Assembly (NCBI RefSeq): GCF_030518795.1
Contig: NZ_CP130427.1
Location: 1,302,001-1,366,000, forward strand
Reading direction: 5' to 3'
DNA from: Micromonospora sp. NBRC 110009
GTDB taxonomy: Bacteria; Actinomycetota; Actinomycetes; Mycobacteriales; Micromonosporaceae
DNA: 64,000 bases
The notes beneath the pieces are model-generated. The model was given only the letters and a program-made list of their open reading frames with translations. It was not told the DNA's origin and searched no databases. Both the position numbers and the translations under genes were made by a program. Positions 1 through 9,324 of the stretch are shown one piece after another (within the stretch, counting starts at the first letter, position 1; every line of letters starts with the position of its first letter).

Positions 1-946
1 CCCCGGGGTGCTCCGGCACGCCGAGCGGATGAACTTCGTGCCCGGCGCCCGCTGGGACGAGACCCACGCCGGCACCAACGCCCCCGGCACCGCCCTGGCC
101 GTGGACCACAGTGTCCAGATCTTCGCCACCGAGCACTTCGTCCGGCCGGTGCAGCGCTGGACCTGCGCCGCCGCCCCGATCCACGACCCGATCACCGGCC
201 GGCTGCTCGGCGCCGTCGACATCACCGGCGGCGACCACCTGGCCATCCCGCAGAGCCTCGCCCTGGTCCGGGCCACCGCCCGGGCCGCCGAGACGTTCCT
301 GGCCGGGGCCGCCCCCGCCGAGCCCGACCTGCTGCACGTCACCGCGCTCGGCCGCGACGAGGCGGACCTGCGGATCGGCGGCCGGCGCATCCGGCTCGGG
401 CGGCGGCACAGCGAGCTGCTGGTGCTCCTCATCGACCACCCCGAGGGGCGGACCGGCGAGCAGCTCGGCCTCGACCTCTACGGCGACGACCGGCTGCACC
501 CGGTCACCCTGCGCGCCGAACTGTCCCGGCTGCGCCGGGCGCTCGGCGAGGAGCTGCTCGACTCCCGCCCGTACCGGCTGCGGCCGAGCGTGCGCGCCGA
601 CTTCCGTACTGTCACCGAGCTGCTGGAACGCGGCGACCCGGCAGGGGCGCTCCAGGCGTACCCCGGGCCGTTGCTGCCCGGGTCGGACGCACCGGGAGTG
701 GCGCGACTGCGCCGCCTGGTCGACGGGCAGCTGCGCGCGGCCGTGCTGGCCACCGCGGACCCGGCGCTGCTCGCGGCCTGGACCGCGACGCCCGCCGGCG
801 CCGACGACCTCACCGCGTGGCAGGCCCTGGCGCGGGCGTTGCCGCCGGGCGCGCCCCGCCGGCCGCTCGCCGTCGCGCGGGCCCGCCAGCTCGCCTCGGA
901 GTACGACCTCCCGCGCGCAACGTTCCTGCAACGTCGCGGAAACTAA
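1..946 (+). CDS. GAF-domain transcriptional regulator, 5'-truncated by the window edge
   Basis: The reading frame is open from the first bases, so the true start lies outside the window; about 314 residues are visible. The N-terminal part (to about residue 100) reads as a GAF/sensor domain of the type found in AcoR-like activators ([23 protein letters not shown]). Residues about 120-200 look like a winged-helix DNA-binding domain ([20 protein letters not shown], then [16 protein letters not shown]). The gene ends 38 bases before an aldehyde dehydrogenase plus DUF779 pair. In many actinobacteria such regulators sit beside these enzymes, so it is inferred to control them, probably in response to an aldehyde or alcohol. 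The ligand is not readable from sequence. Confidence 0.8.
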   Translation, partial: PGVLRHAERMNFVPGARWDETHAGTNAPGTALAVDHSVQIFATEHFVRPVQRWTCAAAPIHDPITGRLLGAVDITGGDHLAIPQSLALVRATARAAETFLAGAAPAEPDLLHVTALGRDEADLRIGGRRIRLGRRHSELLVLLIDHPEGRTGEQLGLDLYGDDRLHPVTLRAELSRLRRALGEELLDSRPYRLRPSVRADFRTVTELLERGDPAGALQAYPGPLLPGSDAPGVARLRRLVDGQLRAAVLATADPALLAAWTATPAGADDLTAWQALARALPPGAPRRPLAVARARQLASEYDLPRATFLQRRGN

Positions 947-984
947 CGTCGCTCGCCATCCACCCACGGACGGCGGAGGTACCC

Positions 985-2490
985 ATGGCGCGCTACGACG
1001 CCCCCACCCACTGGCAGTCCCGGTACGACCACTTCATCGGCGGCGAGTACGTGAAGCCGCACGGCGGCCGGTACTTCGAGAACCCCACCCCGGTCACCGG
1101 GCAGACCTTCTGCGAGGTGGCCCGGGGCACCGCCGAGGACGTCGAGAAGGCCCTCGACGCGGCGCACGGCGCCGCCGACGCGTGGGGCCGCACCTCGGTC
1201 GCCGAGCGGTCACTCATCCTCAACAAGATCGCCGACCGGATGCAGGAGAACCTGGAATCCCTCGCCATCGCCGAGACCTGGGAGAACGGCAAGCCGGTAC
1301 GGGAGACCCTGGCCGCCGACATTCCCCTGGCGATCGACCACTTCCGCTACTTCGCCGGGGCGATCCGGGCCCAGGAGGGTTCGCTCGGCGAGATCGACGA
1401 CGACACGGTGGCGTACCACTTCCACGAGCCGCTCGGGGTGGTCGGGCAGATCATCCCGTGGAACTTCCCGCTGCTCATGGCCACCTGGAAGCTCGCCCCG
1501 GCGCTCGCCGCCGGCAACGCGGTGGTGCTCAAGCCCGCCGAGCAGACCCCGGCGTCCATCCACTACCTGCTCTCGCTCATCGCCGACCTGCTGCCGCCGG
1601 GCGTGGTCAACGTGGTCAACGGCTTCGGTGTCGAGGCGGGCAAGCCCCTCGCGTCCTCGTCCCGGGTGGCGAAGGTGGCGTTCACCGGCGAGACCACCAC
1701 CGGGCGGCTGATCATGCAGTACGCCAGCGAGAACATCAAGCCGGTCACGCTGGAACTGGGCGGCAAGAGCCCGAACATCTTCTTCGACGACGTCAGCGCC
1801 GCCCGCGACGACTTCTTCGACAAGGCGCTCGAAGGCTTCACCATGTTCGCCCTCAACCAGGGCGAGGTCTGCACCTGCCCGTCGCGGGCGCTGATCCAGC
1901 AGGGCCACTACTCCGACTTCCTCGCCGCCGCCGTGGAGCGGACCCGTCAGGTGCGGCAGGGGCACCCGCTGGACACCGAGACGATGATCGGCGCGCAGGC
2001 GTCGAACGACCAGCTGGAGAAGATCCTGTCCTACCTGGACATCGGTCAGCAGGAGGGCGCCAAGGTGCTCACCGGCGGTTCGCGGGCGGACCTCGGTGGG
2101 GACCTGTCCGGTGGCTACTACGTCGAACCCACGATCTTCGAGGGCGACAACTCGATGCGGGTCTTCCAGGAGGAGATCTTCGGCCCGGTGGTCTCGGTGA
2201 CCTCCTTCGCCGACCTGGACGACGCCGTGAAGATCGCCAACGACACCCTGTACGGCCTCGGCGCGGGCGTCTGGACCCGGGACATCAACACCGCGTACCG
2301 GGCCGGGCGGTCCATCCAGGCGGGCCGGGTCTGGACCAACTGCTACCACGCGTACCCGGCGCACGCCGCGTTCGGCGGCTACAAGCAGTCCGGCATCGGC
2401 CGGGAGAACCACAAGATGATGCTGGAGCACTACCAGCAGACCAAGAACCTGCTGGTCAGCTACTCCCCGAAGAAGCTCGGCTTCTTCTGA
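985..2490 (+). CDS. NAD-dependent aldehyde dehydrogenase (AldB/ExaC-type)
   Basis: A 501-residue cytoplasmic enzyme oxidising an aldehyde to its carboxylate with NAD(P). All family landmarks are present: PWNF at 158-161, cofactor lysine in VLKPAEQTP (K183), FTGETTTGR near 233, general-base glutamate in ELGGKSPN (E257), and catalytic cysteine in [11 protein letters not shown] (C296). The E-V-C-T-C-P-S-R form is typical of the acetaldehyde/chloroacetaldehyde subgroup (AldB, ExaC, AcoD). ATG 985 is chosen over an upstream in-frame start because GGCGGAGGT precedes it by a few bases and the protein then begins at the usual place. Its stop overlaps the next ATG by one base, indicating co-translation with the DUF779 protein. 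Aldehyde specificity is inferred. Confidence 0.95.
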   Translation: MARYDAPTHWQSRYDHFIGGEYVKPHGGRYFENPTPVTGQTFCEVARGTAEDVEKALDAAHGAADAWGRTSVAERSLILNKIADRMQENLESLAIAETWENGKPVRETLAADIPLAIDHFRYFAGAIRAQEGSLGEIDDDTVAYHFHEPLGVVGQIIPWNFPLLMATWKLAPALAAGNAVVLKPAEQTPASIHYLLSLIADLLPPGVVNVVNGFGVEAGKPLASSSRVAKVAFTGETTTGRLIMQYASENIKPVTLELGGKSPNIFFDDVSAARDDFFDKALEGFTMFALNQGEVCTCPSRALIQQGHYSDFLAAAVERTRQVRQGHPLDTETMIGAQASNDQLEKILSYLDIGQQEGAKVLTGGSRADLGGDLSGGYYVEPTIFEGDNSMRVFQEEIFGPVVSVTSFADLDDAVKIANDTLYGLGAGVWTRDINTAYRAGRSIQAGRVWTNCYHAYPAHAAFGGYKQSGIGRENHKMMLEHYQQTKNLLVSYSPKKLGFF

Positions 2491-2834
2491 TGGGCGACCC
2501 GGTGACGCTGACGCCCGCGGCGGCCGACCTGATCCGGTCGCTGCGGGCGGCGCACGGCCCGATCATGTTCCACCAGTCCGGCGGCTGCTGCGACGGCAGC
2601 GCCCCGATGTGCTACCCGGCCGGCGAGTTCCGCACCGGCGGCTCCGACATCCGGCTGGCCTCGCTCTCGGTGGACGGCGTCCCCGAGCCCGTCGAGTTCT
2701 GGATGTCCGCCGCCCAGTGGGAGCTGTGGAAGCACACCAGGCTCACGGTCGACGTGGTGCCGGGTCGAGGCAGCGGCTTCTCCCTGGAAGCCCCCGAGGG
2801 CGTCCGCTTCCTCATCCGCTCCCGACTCGCCTGA
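2490..2834 (+). CDS. DUF779 domain-containing protein
   Basis: A 114-residue small protein starting inside the stop codon of the aldehyde dehydrogenase gene. The diagnostic segment is GGCCDGSAPMCY near residues 31-42, cysteine-rich and conserved in DUF779, followed by a conserved FWMSAAQWELWKHT stretch. DUF779 genes are repeatedly found directly after acetaldehyde-type dehydrogenases, and one-base overlap here supports a joint function, possibly as an accessory or maturation partner. The biochemical role of DUF779 is not established as far as I know; the cysteines suggest metal or redox chemistry, but that is inference. Confidence 0.9.
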   Translation: MGDPVTLTPAAADLIRSLRAAHGPIMFHQSGGCCDGSAPMCYPAGEFRTGGSDIRLASLSVDGVPEPVEFWMSAAQWELWKHTRLTVDVVPGRGSGFSLEAPEGVRFLIRSRLA

Positions 2835-2835
2835 C

Positions 2836-2872
2836 CAGCCGGGGCCTCCCGACCGCCGGGCGGCCCCGGCTG
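2836..2872. terminator. Bidirectional hairpin terminator
   Basis: A perfect 11-bp inverted repeat (CAGCCGGGGCC / GGCCCCGGCTG) with a 15-base loop lies between the convergent DUF779 and HEAT-repeat genes, starting two bases after the DUF779 stop. No T-tract follows, as is usual in these genomes. Confidence 0.7.
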
Positions 2873-2879
2873 CCGGCGA

Positions 2880-4988
2880 TTACCGGTCGAGGACGGCCAC
2901 CGCCGCGCGCAGGTCGCGCCGGAGCCGCTCGTCCTCCCAGGCGGTGTCCACGTAGACCCCGCCGGTGACCACCCGGGCGTCCCGCTCGGCGAAGTCCCGC
3001 AGCGCCGGCAGCACACTCCGGGCTTCCATCTCCACCAGCAGCGGGAGCACGTCGCGCGTCCGCCCCTCCTCGATGAGGCGGACCAGGAGCGGCGCAAGGT
3101 CGTCCGGGGACACGCCGATCCGCCAGAGCGCCCGTACCGGCGCCACCGGGCCCACCCGCTCGCCGAGCAGCTTCCACAGGGCCGGTTCGTACTGCGGCTC
3201 GGGGAACCGGGCCACCAGGTCGGCGGCGGCGGACGCGGCCCACCAGCCGGTGCCGAGCACCGCCTGGACGGTGGGCGGCACCGCGTCACGGTCGCCGGTC
3301 AACCCGCCCACCACCCGGGCGGCCAGCAGCTGCGCGTACCGCTCCGCCTCCGTCTCCAGCGCAATCCCGGTCAGGTACGACCGCAGCCTCGGCAGCAGCG
3401 CGCCGAGCGCCGGGACCGCGTCGAAAGCCTGCCGGAGCCGCCAGTCGTCGCCGTTCGGTCCCGCGTCGAGCTGCCGGGCGACAGCGGTCACCACCGGCTC
3501 GACCTCACCCGTGACCCGCCACAGCGTCACCCCGGCACGGACGTCGCCCCGGGCGGCCGCCATCCGCAGCTCCGGCACCGCCGGCTCGGGCGCCGCCCCG
3601 ATCGCGGCGAGCGCGGCCGCCACCCGCGCCGGGGCGACCGGCAGGGCGGCCACCAGCTCCGGTACGGCGGCGGAGGCGGCCGGCCCCCACCGTTCGAGCA
3701 GGGTGGCCAGCCCGGTGACCAACGTCGGGTGGTTTGCGCCGGCCAGGTGACGCCGGGCCGCGGCGAGCACGGCTTCGTCAAAGGGTGGCTGGTCAACCGG
3801 CAGTCGCACCTCGTGCCCGCCGGCCCAGACCGCGCAGATCACGTCGACCCAGCGCGGGTCGGCCAGCATGGCGAGGGTCTCCACCGCCCGCTGCTGCGGT
3901 GTAAAGCCGGTGGCTTCCACCACCGCCGGCCAACCGGCGGCGACGCGTGCCAGCTCGTCGGCGTGGGCAGCCGCGGCCGGACCGGCGGTGCGCAGCGCTC
4001 GGACCGCCTCGGCCCGGACGCTCTCGTCCGGGTCGTGCAGCGCCTGCCCGAGCAGGGGCAGCAGCAGGGCCGGGGCGGAACGCAGCTGCCGGCACCGGTC
4101 ACCGATCGCGTACGCCGCGGCCATGCAGGCCTGCGGCGCGGCGGTCAGCAGGCGGCCGAGCAGTTCCCGCACGAACCGCTCGTCGGCCTCGCTCACCAAT
4201 TCGTCCAGCGCCCCACCCTGGCGCTGCCAGGCGTAGTCCAACTCCACCGCCTGGTCGAACGCGGCGGCCAGCGCCTCCGCCGCACCCGCCGGCCAGGGCA
4301 GCCCGGCCCGCTTGATCGCAACGGCGGCGGCGACGCGTACCGGATGTTCCTCCTCGTGCAGCGCGGCGGCCAACAGACCAGCGGCCCCGCCCGTGTCCCG
4401 CAGCCCGAGCGCCAGCGCGAGCGCGGCCCGGACGGTGGGATCGTCCTCGGTGGCCCACCGGTCCCGCAGCAGGGTCACCGGGAGCCGGTCGCCGCACTGC
4501 GCCACCGTGTACGCCGCGGCCGCCCGGATCTCTGGATCGGGATCGTCGAGCAGCGGCGGGAAGCGGTCCGCCTGCGCGCGTACCGCCTCGCAGACCTCCT
4601 CCGCCTCCTCGCCCCACGCGTGGTGCGGGTCGGCCAGCATCCCGACAGTGGCGAGGAACCAGCCCCGCCGGTGCTGCGCGGTCGACGCCAACTCGACGAG
4701 GAACGGGACGGCCGGCACCGTCGCGGGGTAGACGTCGCCCTGGTGGAAGATGCTGCCGATGATCTCGTCAAAGGCCTCGCCGACCTCGTCGTCGTCGTCG
4801 GAGGCGAGCGCCCGCAGCAGGTCAGGGATATCCTCCGCCGTCCCGTAGGCGTGGGTGAGCTGCGTCCAGTCGATCTCGTCCAGCCGGTTCAACACCCGGC
4901 GCACTCTACGCCGCAGCTCGGCGCAGGCGTACCCGTCGCCGTCCAGGTCGTACCGGTACGGCTCACGCGATCTGACGAAGGTCGTCAC
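2880..4988 (-). CDS. HEAT-repeat domain protein
   Basis: A 702-residue, strongly helical, alanine- and leucine-rich protein made of repeated HEAT-like units (for example PEIRAAAAYTVAQCGDRLP, PTVRAALALALGLRDTGGA, ESVRAEAVRALRTAGPAA). No signal peptide or membrane segment is seen. It reads as a cytoplasmic protein-interaction scaffold of unknown partner. The listed start overlaps the upstream HigA-like gene by 26 bases; GTG starts about 80 bases further in (near 4904) would remove the overlap and still keep the conserved LDEIDWTQLTHAYGTAEDIP segment, so the exact start is uncertain. Same direction and tight packing suggest co-transcription with the toxin-antitoxin pair, but an unrelated downstream gene is equally possible. 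Confidence 0.75.
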   Translation of the reverse strand: MTTFVRSREPYRYDLDGDGYACAELRRRVRRVLNRLDEIDWTQLTHAYGTAEDIPDLLRALASDDDDEVGEAFDEIIGSIFHQGDVYPATVPAVPFLVELASTAQHRRGWFLATVGMLADPHHAWGEEAEEVCEAVRAQADRFPPLLDDPDPEIRAAAAYTVAQCGDRLPVTLLRDRWATEDDPTVRAALALALGLRDTGGAAGLLAAALHEEEHPVRVAAAVAIKRAGLPWPAGAAEALAAAFDQAVELDYAWQRQGGALDELVSEADERFVRELLGRLLTAAPQACMAAAYAIGDRCRQLRSAPALLLPLLGQALHDPDESVRAEAVRALRTAGPAAAAHADELARVAAGWPAVVEATGFTPQQRAVETLAMLADPRWVDVICAVWAGGHEVRLPVDQPPFDEAVLAAARRHLAGANHPTLVTGLATLLERWGPAASAAVPELVAALPVAPARVAAALAAIGAAPEPAVPELRMAAARGDVRAGVTLWRVTGEVEPVVTAVARQLDAGPNGDDWRLRQAFDAVPALGALLPRLRSYLTGIALETEAERYAQLLAARVVGGLTGDRDAVPPTVQAVLGTGWWAASAAADLVARFPEPQYEPALWKLLGERVGPVAPVRALWRIGVSPDDLAPLLVRLIEEGRTRDVLPLLVEMEARSVLPALRDFAERDARVVTGGVYVDTAWEDERLRRDLRAAVAVLDR

Positions 4989-5274
4989 CGTAGTCGAAGA
5001 TGATCCGCAGCCTGGCCCCGAGAGCGTTCGCGTACCGGCTCAAGGTGGCCACCTCGTTCACGTCGAGGTCGCCGTTCTCGATCTGGCTCACCCGACCCGG
5101 CGTGACACCCATGAGGTCGGCGACCTGCCGCTGGGTGAGCCCCAGCCGCTTGCGCTCCTCGGCGAGGTGGAAGGCACTCACCCACGCCTCGGTGCGAGTC
5201 CGCTCCTCCTCGTACGCCGCGTCGTCACCGCCGAGCTCGGCGCGCACCTCATCCCAGTCGTAGAACTCCGTCAC
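4963..5274 (-). CDS. XRE/Cro-type helix-turn-helix antitoxin (HigA-like)
   Basis: A 103-residue protein with an XRE helix-turn-helix in the second half (LTQRQVADLMGVTPGRVSQI, followed by ENGDLDVNEVATL). The N-terminal part, rich in acidic and tyrosine residues, would neutralise the toxin. Its ATG overlaps the stop of the preceding HigB-like gene by four bases (ATGA, 5271-5274), so toxin and antitoxin are translationally coupled in the toxin-first order typical of higBA. It is expected to repress its own promoter through the site at 5674-5685. Assignment as HigA-like is by domain and context; no functional evidence is available. Confidence 0.88.
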   Translation of the reverse strand: MTEFYDWDEVRAELGGDDAAYEEERTRTEAWVSAFHLAEERKRLGLTQRQVADLMGVTPGRVSQIENGDLDVNEVATLSRYANALGARLRIIFDYGDDLRQIA

Positions 5275-5663
5275 GACTCCCCCCTTCGCTCGCGCTCAGT
5301 GTCGAGCCAAGCCTTGTACGCAACCTCCGCCACCGGGATGTTCCGCTGATACCACCCGGCCCAGTCCCGCGCCTTGTTGCCTGCGACGAGGAGCACGGCC
5401 TGCGACCAGGGGTCAAAGACAAACAGCACGCGGATCGCGACCTCCCGGCCGGACCGAGGCCGAAGCTCCTTCAGGTTACGAATGCTGCTCCCGCGCAGTG
5501 TGTCCACGAGTGGCCGCCCCAGTCCCGGCCCAACCTCCGCCAACTTGTCCACGGCGACCCGCACGCTCTCGTACGAGGCGGGGTCGGATCGCCGCAGCTC
5601 GCGTAGCCACTGGCGAACCTCACCGGTGACCCGGACCGACCAACGTCCCCCGCCAGCACCCAT
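5271..5663 (-). CDS. RelE/HigB-like toxin (phage Gp49-like family)
   Basis: A 130-residue basic protein resembling the HigB/RelE mRNA-interferase fold of the Gp49-like group. Visible family segments are GRPLVDTLRGSSIRNLKELR (the conserved strand and loop carrying basic residues), then VAIRVLFVFDPWSQAVLLVAG and NKARDWAGWYQRNIPVAE. It would cleave mRNA on the ribosome when freed from the antitoxin encoded next. ATG 5663 is preceded by TATAGT with a six-base gap, so the transcript is probably leaderless and starts at this codon. Actual toxicity is inferred from family and gene order. Confidence 0.87.
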   Translation of the reverse strand: MGAGGGRWSVRVTGEVRQWLRELRRSDPASYESVRVAVDKLAEVGPGLGRPLVDTLRGSSIRNLKELRPRSGREVAIRVLFVFDPWSQAVLLVAGNKARDWAGWYQRNIPVAEVAYKAWLDTERERRGES

Positions 5664-5685
5664 GCCTCAACTATAGCTCGAACTA
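5664..5685 (-). promoter_or_regulatory. higBA-like promoter with overlapping palindromic operator
   Basis: On the minus strand a -10 box TATAGT (5675-5670) stands six bases before the toxin ATG. Overlapping it is the imperfect palindrome TAGCTCGAACTA (5674-5685), a good candidate binding site for the XRE antitoxin. Promoter and operator are inferred from position and symmetry. Confidence 0.6.
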
Positions 5686-5690
5686 AACCC

Positions 5691-6704
5691 TCAGCGGGCG
5701 TCGAGGAGGGGTTGGCGGGGGTTCCAGGGGGGGCCGCCGGCGGCGTCGCGGCGGCGGCGGGCGATCGCCGACAACGCCTCCAGGACCACGCGGTTGCCCA
5801 GGTAGGCGGTGATGTCGGCGTGGTCGTACGGCGGGGCGACCTCGACCACGTCCACCCCGACGATCGGCAGCTCGTAGCAGCAGCGGCGGACGGCGTCGAG
5901 GAGCTGCCGCGAGGTCAGCCCGCCGGGTTCCGGGGTGCCGGTGCCGGGGGCCATGCCGGGGTCGACCACGTCCACGTCGACGGAGAGGAAGACCCCCTCG
6001 CACTCGTCGGTCGCGATCCCGAACGCCTCCGTGAGGCACTCGTCCAGCCCTCGGGCCACCACCTCGGTCATCTCGTACGAGCGCATCCGCTGGTCGGCCA
6101 TCCAGGACAGGGTCTCCGGGCCGGGCCAGTAGCCGCGCAGGCCGATCTGCAGGAAGCGGTCGCCGCGGACCGCGCCGGACTCGATGAGCCGGCGCATCGG
6201 CTGGCCGTGCCCGTGCAGCGAGCCGAACTCGATGTCCCCGGTGTCGGCGTGCGCGTCGAAGTGCACCAGCGACACCCGGCCGAACCCGTGCTGCCGAGCC
6301 ACCCCGGTGGCGTCGGGCAGGGCGATCGAATGGTCCCCGCCCAGCACGATCGGGATGGCGCCGGCGCGGGCGACCGCGTGGACCGCTGTCTCCAGCGACG
6401 ACAGCGACCGCTCGATGTCGCCGGAGAACATCTCCACGTCACCGGCATCGTAGACGCGCAGGTCCTGCAACCCGTCCACCCGCAGCGCGAGGGATGGGCG
6501 GGAGCCGTCGTGCGGCAGGTAGCAGGCCTGGCGGATGGCGGACGGGCCGAACCGGGTGCCGGGCCGGTGCGAGGTGCCGCCGTCGAAGGGCGCCCCGACG
6601 ATCACCACGTCCGCGTCGGCGTAGGTGACCGGCTCCTCCAGGGTGCACGGTGGCACCCCGAGGAAGGTGATGTCGGGTCCGAACATGGGACCGTAGCGGG
6701 TCAC
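5691..6704 (-). CDS. speB: Agmatinase / ureohydrolase family protein
   Basis: A 337-residue binuclear-manganese ureohydrolase, predicted to split agmatine into putrescine and urea in the cytoplasm. The metal-ligand motifs are intact: GGDHS near residue 124, DAHADTGD near 150 and SVDVDVVDP near 235. The GTG at 6704 is preferred because it overlaps the previous gene's stop (GTGA) and has GGAGGAG just upstream; ATG 6686 is an alternative. It is the last gene of the polyamine operon, which supports agmatinase over other ureohydrolases, although guanidinobutyrase or a related guanidino substrate cannot be excluded from sequence. Confidence 0.87.
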   Translation of the reverse strand: MTRYGPMFGPDITFLGVPPCTLEEPVTYADADVVIVGAPFDGGTSHRPGTRFGPSAIRQACYLPHDGSRPSLALRVDGLQDLRVYDAGDVEMFSGDIERSLSSLETAVHAVARAGAIPIVLGGDHSIALPDATGVARQHGFGRVSLVHFDAHADTGDIEFGSLHGHGQPMRRLIESGAVRGDRFLQIGLRGYWPGPETLSWMADQRMRSYEMTEVVARGLDECLTEAFGIATDECEGVFLSVDVDVVDPGMAPGTGTPEPGGLTSRQLLDAVRRCCYELPIVGVDVVEVAPPYDHADITAYLGNRVVLEALSAIARRRRDAAGGPPWNPRQPLLDAR

Positions 6705-7903
6705 CGCTCCTCCATCCCCCACGGCGAGCCGTAGCTGGTCAGCAGGTCGAGGAAGGGTACCGGGGGCAGCGCCTCGGGGCCGAGCACGCCGGTGCCGGAC
6801 CAGGCGCCGGTGGCGAGCAGTTCCAGCGCGACGACGGGGTTGATCGCGGTCTGCCAGACCACCGCCTGGTGGCCGTACTCCTTCATCGACCACTCGTTGT
6901 CGACCACGTGGTAGAGGTAGACCTTCCGGTGCCGGCCGTCCGGGCCGGTGCCGGTCACGTACGTGCCGGCGCAGGTCTTGCCGCGCATCCGGTCGCCGAG
7001 CGTGGCCGGGTCGGGCAGGCAGGCGGCCACGACATCGCGGGGAGAAACCGAGGCGCCGCCCACCCGAACCGGCTTCGTCGAGTCGAGGCCGAGCTTGTGC
7101 AGGGTCTTCAGCACCTCGATGAACTCGTCACCGAGGCCGTACTTGAAGGTGACCCGCTTCGCCTTCACCCAGCGCGGGATCAGCAGCACCTCCTCGTGCT
7201 CCACGTTGACGCACTCGACCGGGCCGATCCCCTCGGGGAACTCGAAGACCTCCGGCTCCGAGAACGGCGGGGTGGTGTACCAGCCCCGGTCGGCCGCCCA
7301 GATCACCGGCGGGTTCAGGCACTCCTCGATGGTGGTCCAGATGGAGAACGAGGGCGCGAAGTCGTAGCCGTCGACGGTGAGGTTCGCCCCGTCGCGTACC
7401 CCGATCTCGTCGATCTCGGCGAAGAGCTCGTCGGCGGCGTAGCGGGCGAACACGTCGGAGAGGCCGGGCTCGATGCCGATGCCGCAGAGCGCCAGCCGGC
7501 CGGCGTCGGACCACTGCTCGGCCACGGCGAACTGCTCGTCGCCGAGCTTCACGCCGGTCTCCGCGTGGGGCGCGGTCGGGTGCGGCCGGGACAGCGACAT
7601 CGCCATGTCCAGGTAGTCGGCCCCGGCGGCGAACGCGCCCTCGAAGATCGGCATGACGAAGCGCGGGTCGACCGCGTTGAGCACATGGGTGATCCGGTGT
7701 TCCCTACAGAGCGCGGCGACCGCCTCGGCGGAGGAGGCGTCGACCCGGGCGGCGACGAACCGGTCGCCGTGGCCGGCCACCGCCAGCGACGCGCGGTCGA
7801 GATCGTAGTCGGCGACCACCATGGTCTCGAAGAAGGAACGGCGGGCGGCGATGGATACGGCGGCGGAGCCGACGCCACCGGCGCCGACGAGGAGGATACG
7901 CAT
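6701..7903 (-). CDS. Saccharopine dehydrogenase-like NAD(P)-dependent oxidoreductase
   Basis: A 400-residue enzyme beginning with a Rossmann nucleotide-binding motif (MRILLVGAGGVGSAAVSIAA) and continuing with the saccharopine-dehydrogenase type fold (VLNAVDPRFVMPIFEGAFAA, GIGIEPGLSDVFARYAA). Relatives in this superfamily make or break secondary amines between an amino group and a keto acid (saccharopine, carboxynorspermidine, homospermidine). Placed between a FAD amine oxidoreductase and agmatinase in a polyamine transport operon, it most likely acts on a polyamine-derived imine or amino-acid adduct. The exact reaction is unknown. It overlaps the gene before by one base and the gene after by four. 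Confidence 0.8.
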   Translation of the reverse strand: MRILLVGAGGVGSAAVSIAARRSFFETMVVADYDLDRASLAVAGHGDRFVAARVDASSAEAVAALCREHRITHVLNAVDPRFVMPIFEGAFAAGADYLDMAMSLSRPHPTAPHAETGVKLGDEQFAVAEQWSDAGRLALCGIGIEPGLSDVFARYAADELFAEIDEIGVRDGANLTVDGYDFAPSFSIWTTIEECLNPPVIWAADRGWYTTPPFSEPEVFEFPEGIGPVECVNVEHEEVLLIPRWVKAKRVTFKYGLGDEFIEVLKTLHKLGLDSTKPVRVGGASVSPRDVVAACLPDPATLGDRMRGKTCAGTYVTGTGPDGRHRKVYLYHVVDNEWSMKEYGHQAVVWQTAINPVVALELLATGAWSGTGVLGPEALPPVPFLDLLTSYGSPWGMEER

Positions 7904-9324
7904 CAGGAGTCGAACCCCAGTCCAAGATGATCGAGAGTACGGAGCCAGAGGTTGCGGCGCCCCTCCCGCGCGTCGGCGCGGGCGAGCGACCAGCGGGTGA
8001 GGTTGATGCCGGCGGCCCGGAAGGGCTCCGGCGGGAACGGCAGCGGCTTGCTCCGGACCAGGTCGAGCCGGGTCAGCGGAGTCTCCTCGTCGCCGAGCAG
8101 GTCGAGCATCACCCGGGCGCCGAACCGGGTGGCTCCGACGCCGAGCCCGGTGAACCCGCCCGCGTACGCGAGCCGCCCCTCGTAGGCGGTGCCGAAGAAC
8201 GCGCAGAACCGGGTGCAGGTGTCGATCACCCCGCCCCAGCGGTGGCTGAACGCCAGCCCTTCCAGTTGCGGGAAGGTGGTGAAGAAGTGTTCGGCCAGGG
8301 CGGTGAAGGTGGCCTCTCGCTGCTCCAGCTCCGGGGCGATCCGGTTGCCGTAGTGGTAGATCGCGTCGTAGCCGCCGAAGAGGATCCGACCGTCGGCGGT
8401 GATCCGGTAGTAGTGGAACTGGTTGCCGACGTCGGCCAGCCCCTGCCGGTTCACCCAGCCGACCGCCTCGCGTTGCGCCGCCGACAGCGGCTCGGTCATC
8501 AGCGCGTAGTCGTAGACCGGCACCAGCCAGGCGCGCAGCCGGCGCAGCAGCGGCGGGAACGCGTTGGTGGCGAGCACGACCTGCCGGGCCCGGACGGCAC
8601 CGGGTGCCCCGTCCGGGCCGCCGGCCGTGGCCGCGCGCAGCGCGCCGCCGTCGTGGCGCAGGCCGGTGACCCGGGTCTGCTCGTGCAGGCGTACGCCCAG
8701 GTCGAGGGCGGCACGGCGGAGCCCCCAGGCGAGCTTCGCCGGGTCCAGCATGGCCACCCGGTCCCGGTCCCACATCCCGCCCAGATACGTCGGGGAAGCC
8801 ACCTCGGCGCGTACCTCGTCGCGGTCGAGCAGTCGGACGTCGTGGCCGTACCGGCGGGCCAACTCGGCGTCCTCGGCGAGCCCGGCGAGCTGGTACGGCT
8901 CGACGGCCACCGCCAGCTCGCCGGTGCGCTCGAAGTCGCAGTCGATGCCGTGCTTGTCGAGGGTGACCGCGATGGCGTCCAGGTTCTCCCGGCCGAGCCG
9001 TTCCAGCTCGGCGATCTCGCCCGGGAACCGGTCGACGCCGTTGGCCAGGCCGTGGGTGAGCGAGGCGGCGCAGAACCCGCCGTTGCGCCCGGACGCCGCC
9101 CAGCCGCAGGTGCCCGCCTCGACCAGGAGCACGTCGCGGTCCGGGTCGGCCTCCTTGGCGAGCAGCGCGGTCCAGAGGCCGGCGTACCCGCCGCCGACCA
9201 CCAGCAGGTCGGCGTCGTGCGGGCCGGTCAGCGGCGGCAGCGGGTCGGGGCGTTCCGGTCGGTCCAGCCAGTACGGCACGGGCGCGGCGTCAGCCAGCGC
9301 CCGGCCGGTATGCGGGAGGTTCAT
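7903..9324 (-). CDS. FAD-dependent oxidoreductase (DAO/PuuB-like)
   Basis: A 473-residue D-amino-acid-oxidase-fold flavoprotein. The dinucleotide motif LLVVGGGYAGLWTALLA lies near residues 41-57 and is followed by the ASGRNGGF flavin segment typical of gamma-glutamylputrescine oxidase and sarcosine/glycine oxidase relatives. A conserved C-terminal GFTGLGVGATRFGARVMLDL closes the FAD site. Between polyamine transporter genes and agmatinase, oxidation of a polyamine or gamma-glutamyl-polyamine to an aldehyde is the likely role. ATG 9324 overlaps the potC-like stop by four bases. A second, distinct relative is encoded at 16328-17704. Confidence 0.87.
   Translation of the reverse strand: MNLPHTGRALADAAPVPYWLDRPERPDPLPPLTGPHDADLLVVGGGYAGLWTALLAKEADPDRDVLLVEAGTCGWAASGRNGGFCAASLTHGLANGVDRFPGEIAELERLGRENLDAIAVTLDKHGIDCDFERTGELAVAVEPYQLAGLAEDAELARRYGHDVRLLDRDEVRAEVASPTYLGGMWDRDRVAMLDPAKLAWGLRRAALDLGVRLHEQTRVTGLRHDGGALRAATAGGPDGAPGAVRARQVVLATNAFPPLLRRLRAWLVPVYDYALMTEPLSAAQREAVGWVNRQGLADVGNQFHYYRITADGRILFGGYDAIYHYGNRIAPELEQREATFTALAEHFFTTFPQLEGLAFSHRWGGVIDTCTRFCAFFGTAYEGRLAYAGGFTGLGVGATRFGARVMLDLLGDEETPLTRLDLVRSKPLPFPPEPFRAAGINLTRWSLARADAREGRRNLWLRTLDHLGLGFDS

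Noticed and set aside
1210..2430. 406-residue minus-strand frame opposite the aldehyde dehydrogenase gene
   Set aside because: Antisense shadow of a well-defined enzyme gene; no motif, no promoter or ribosome-binding site.
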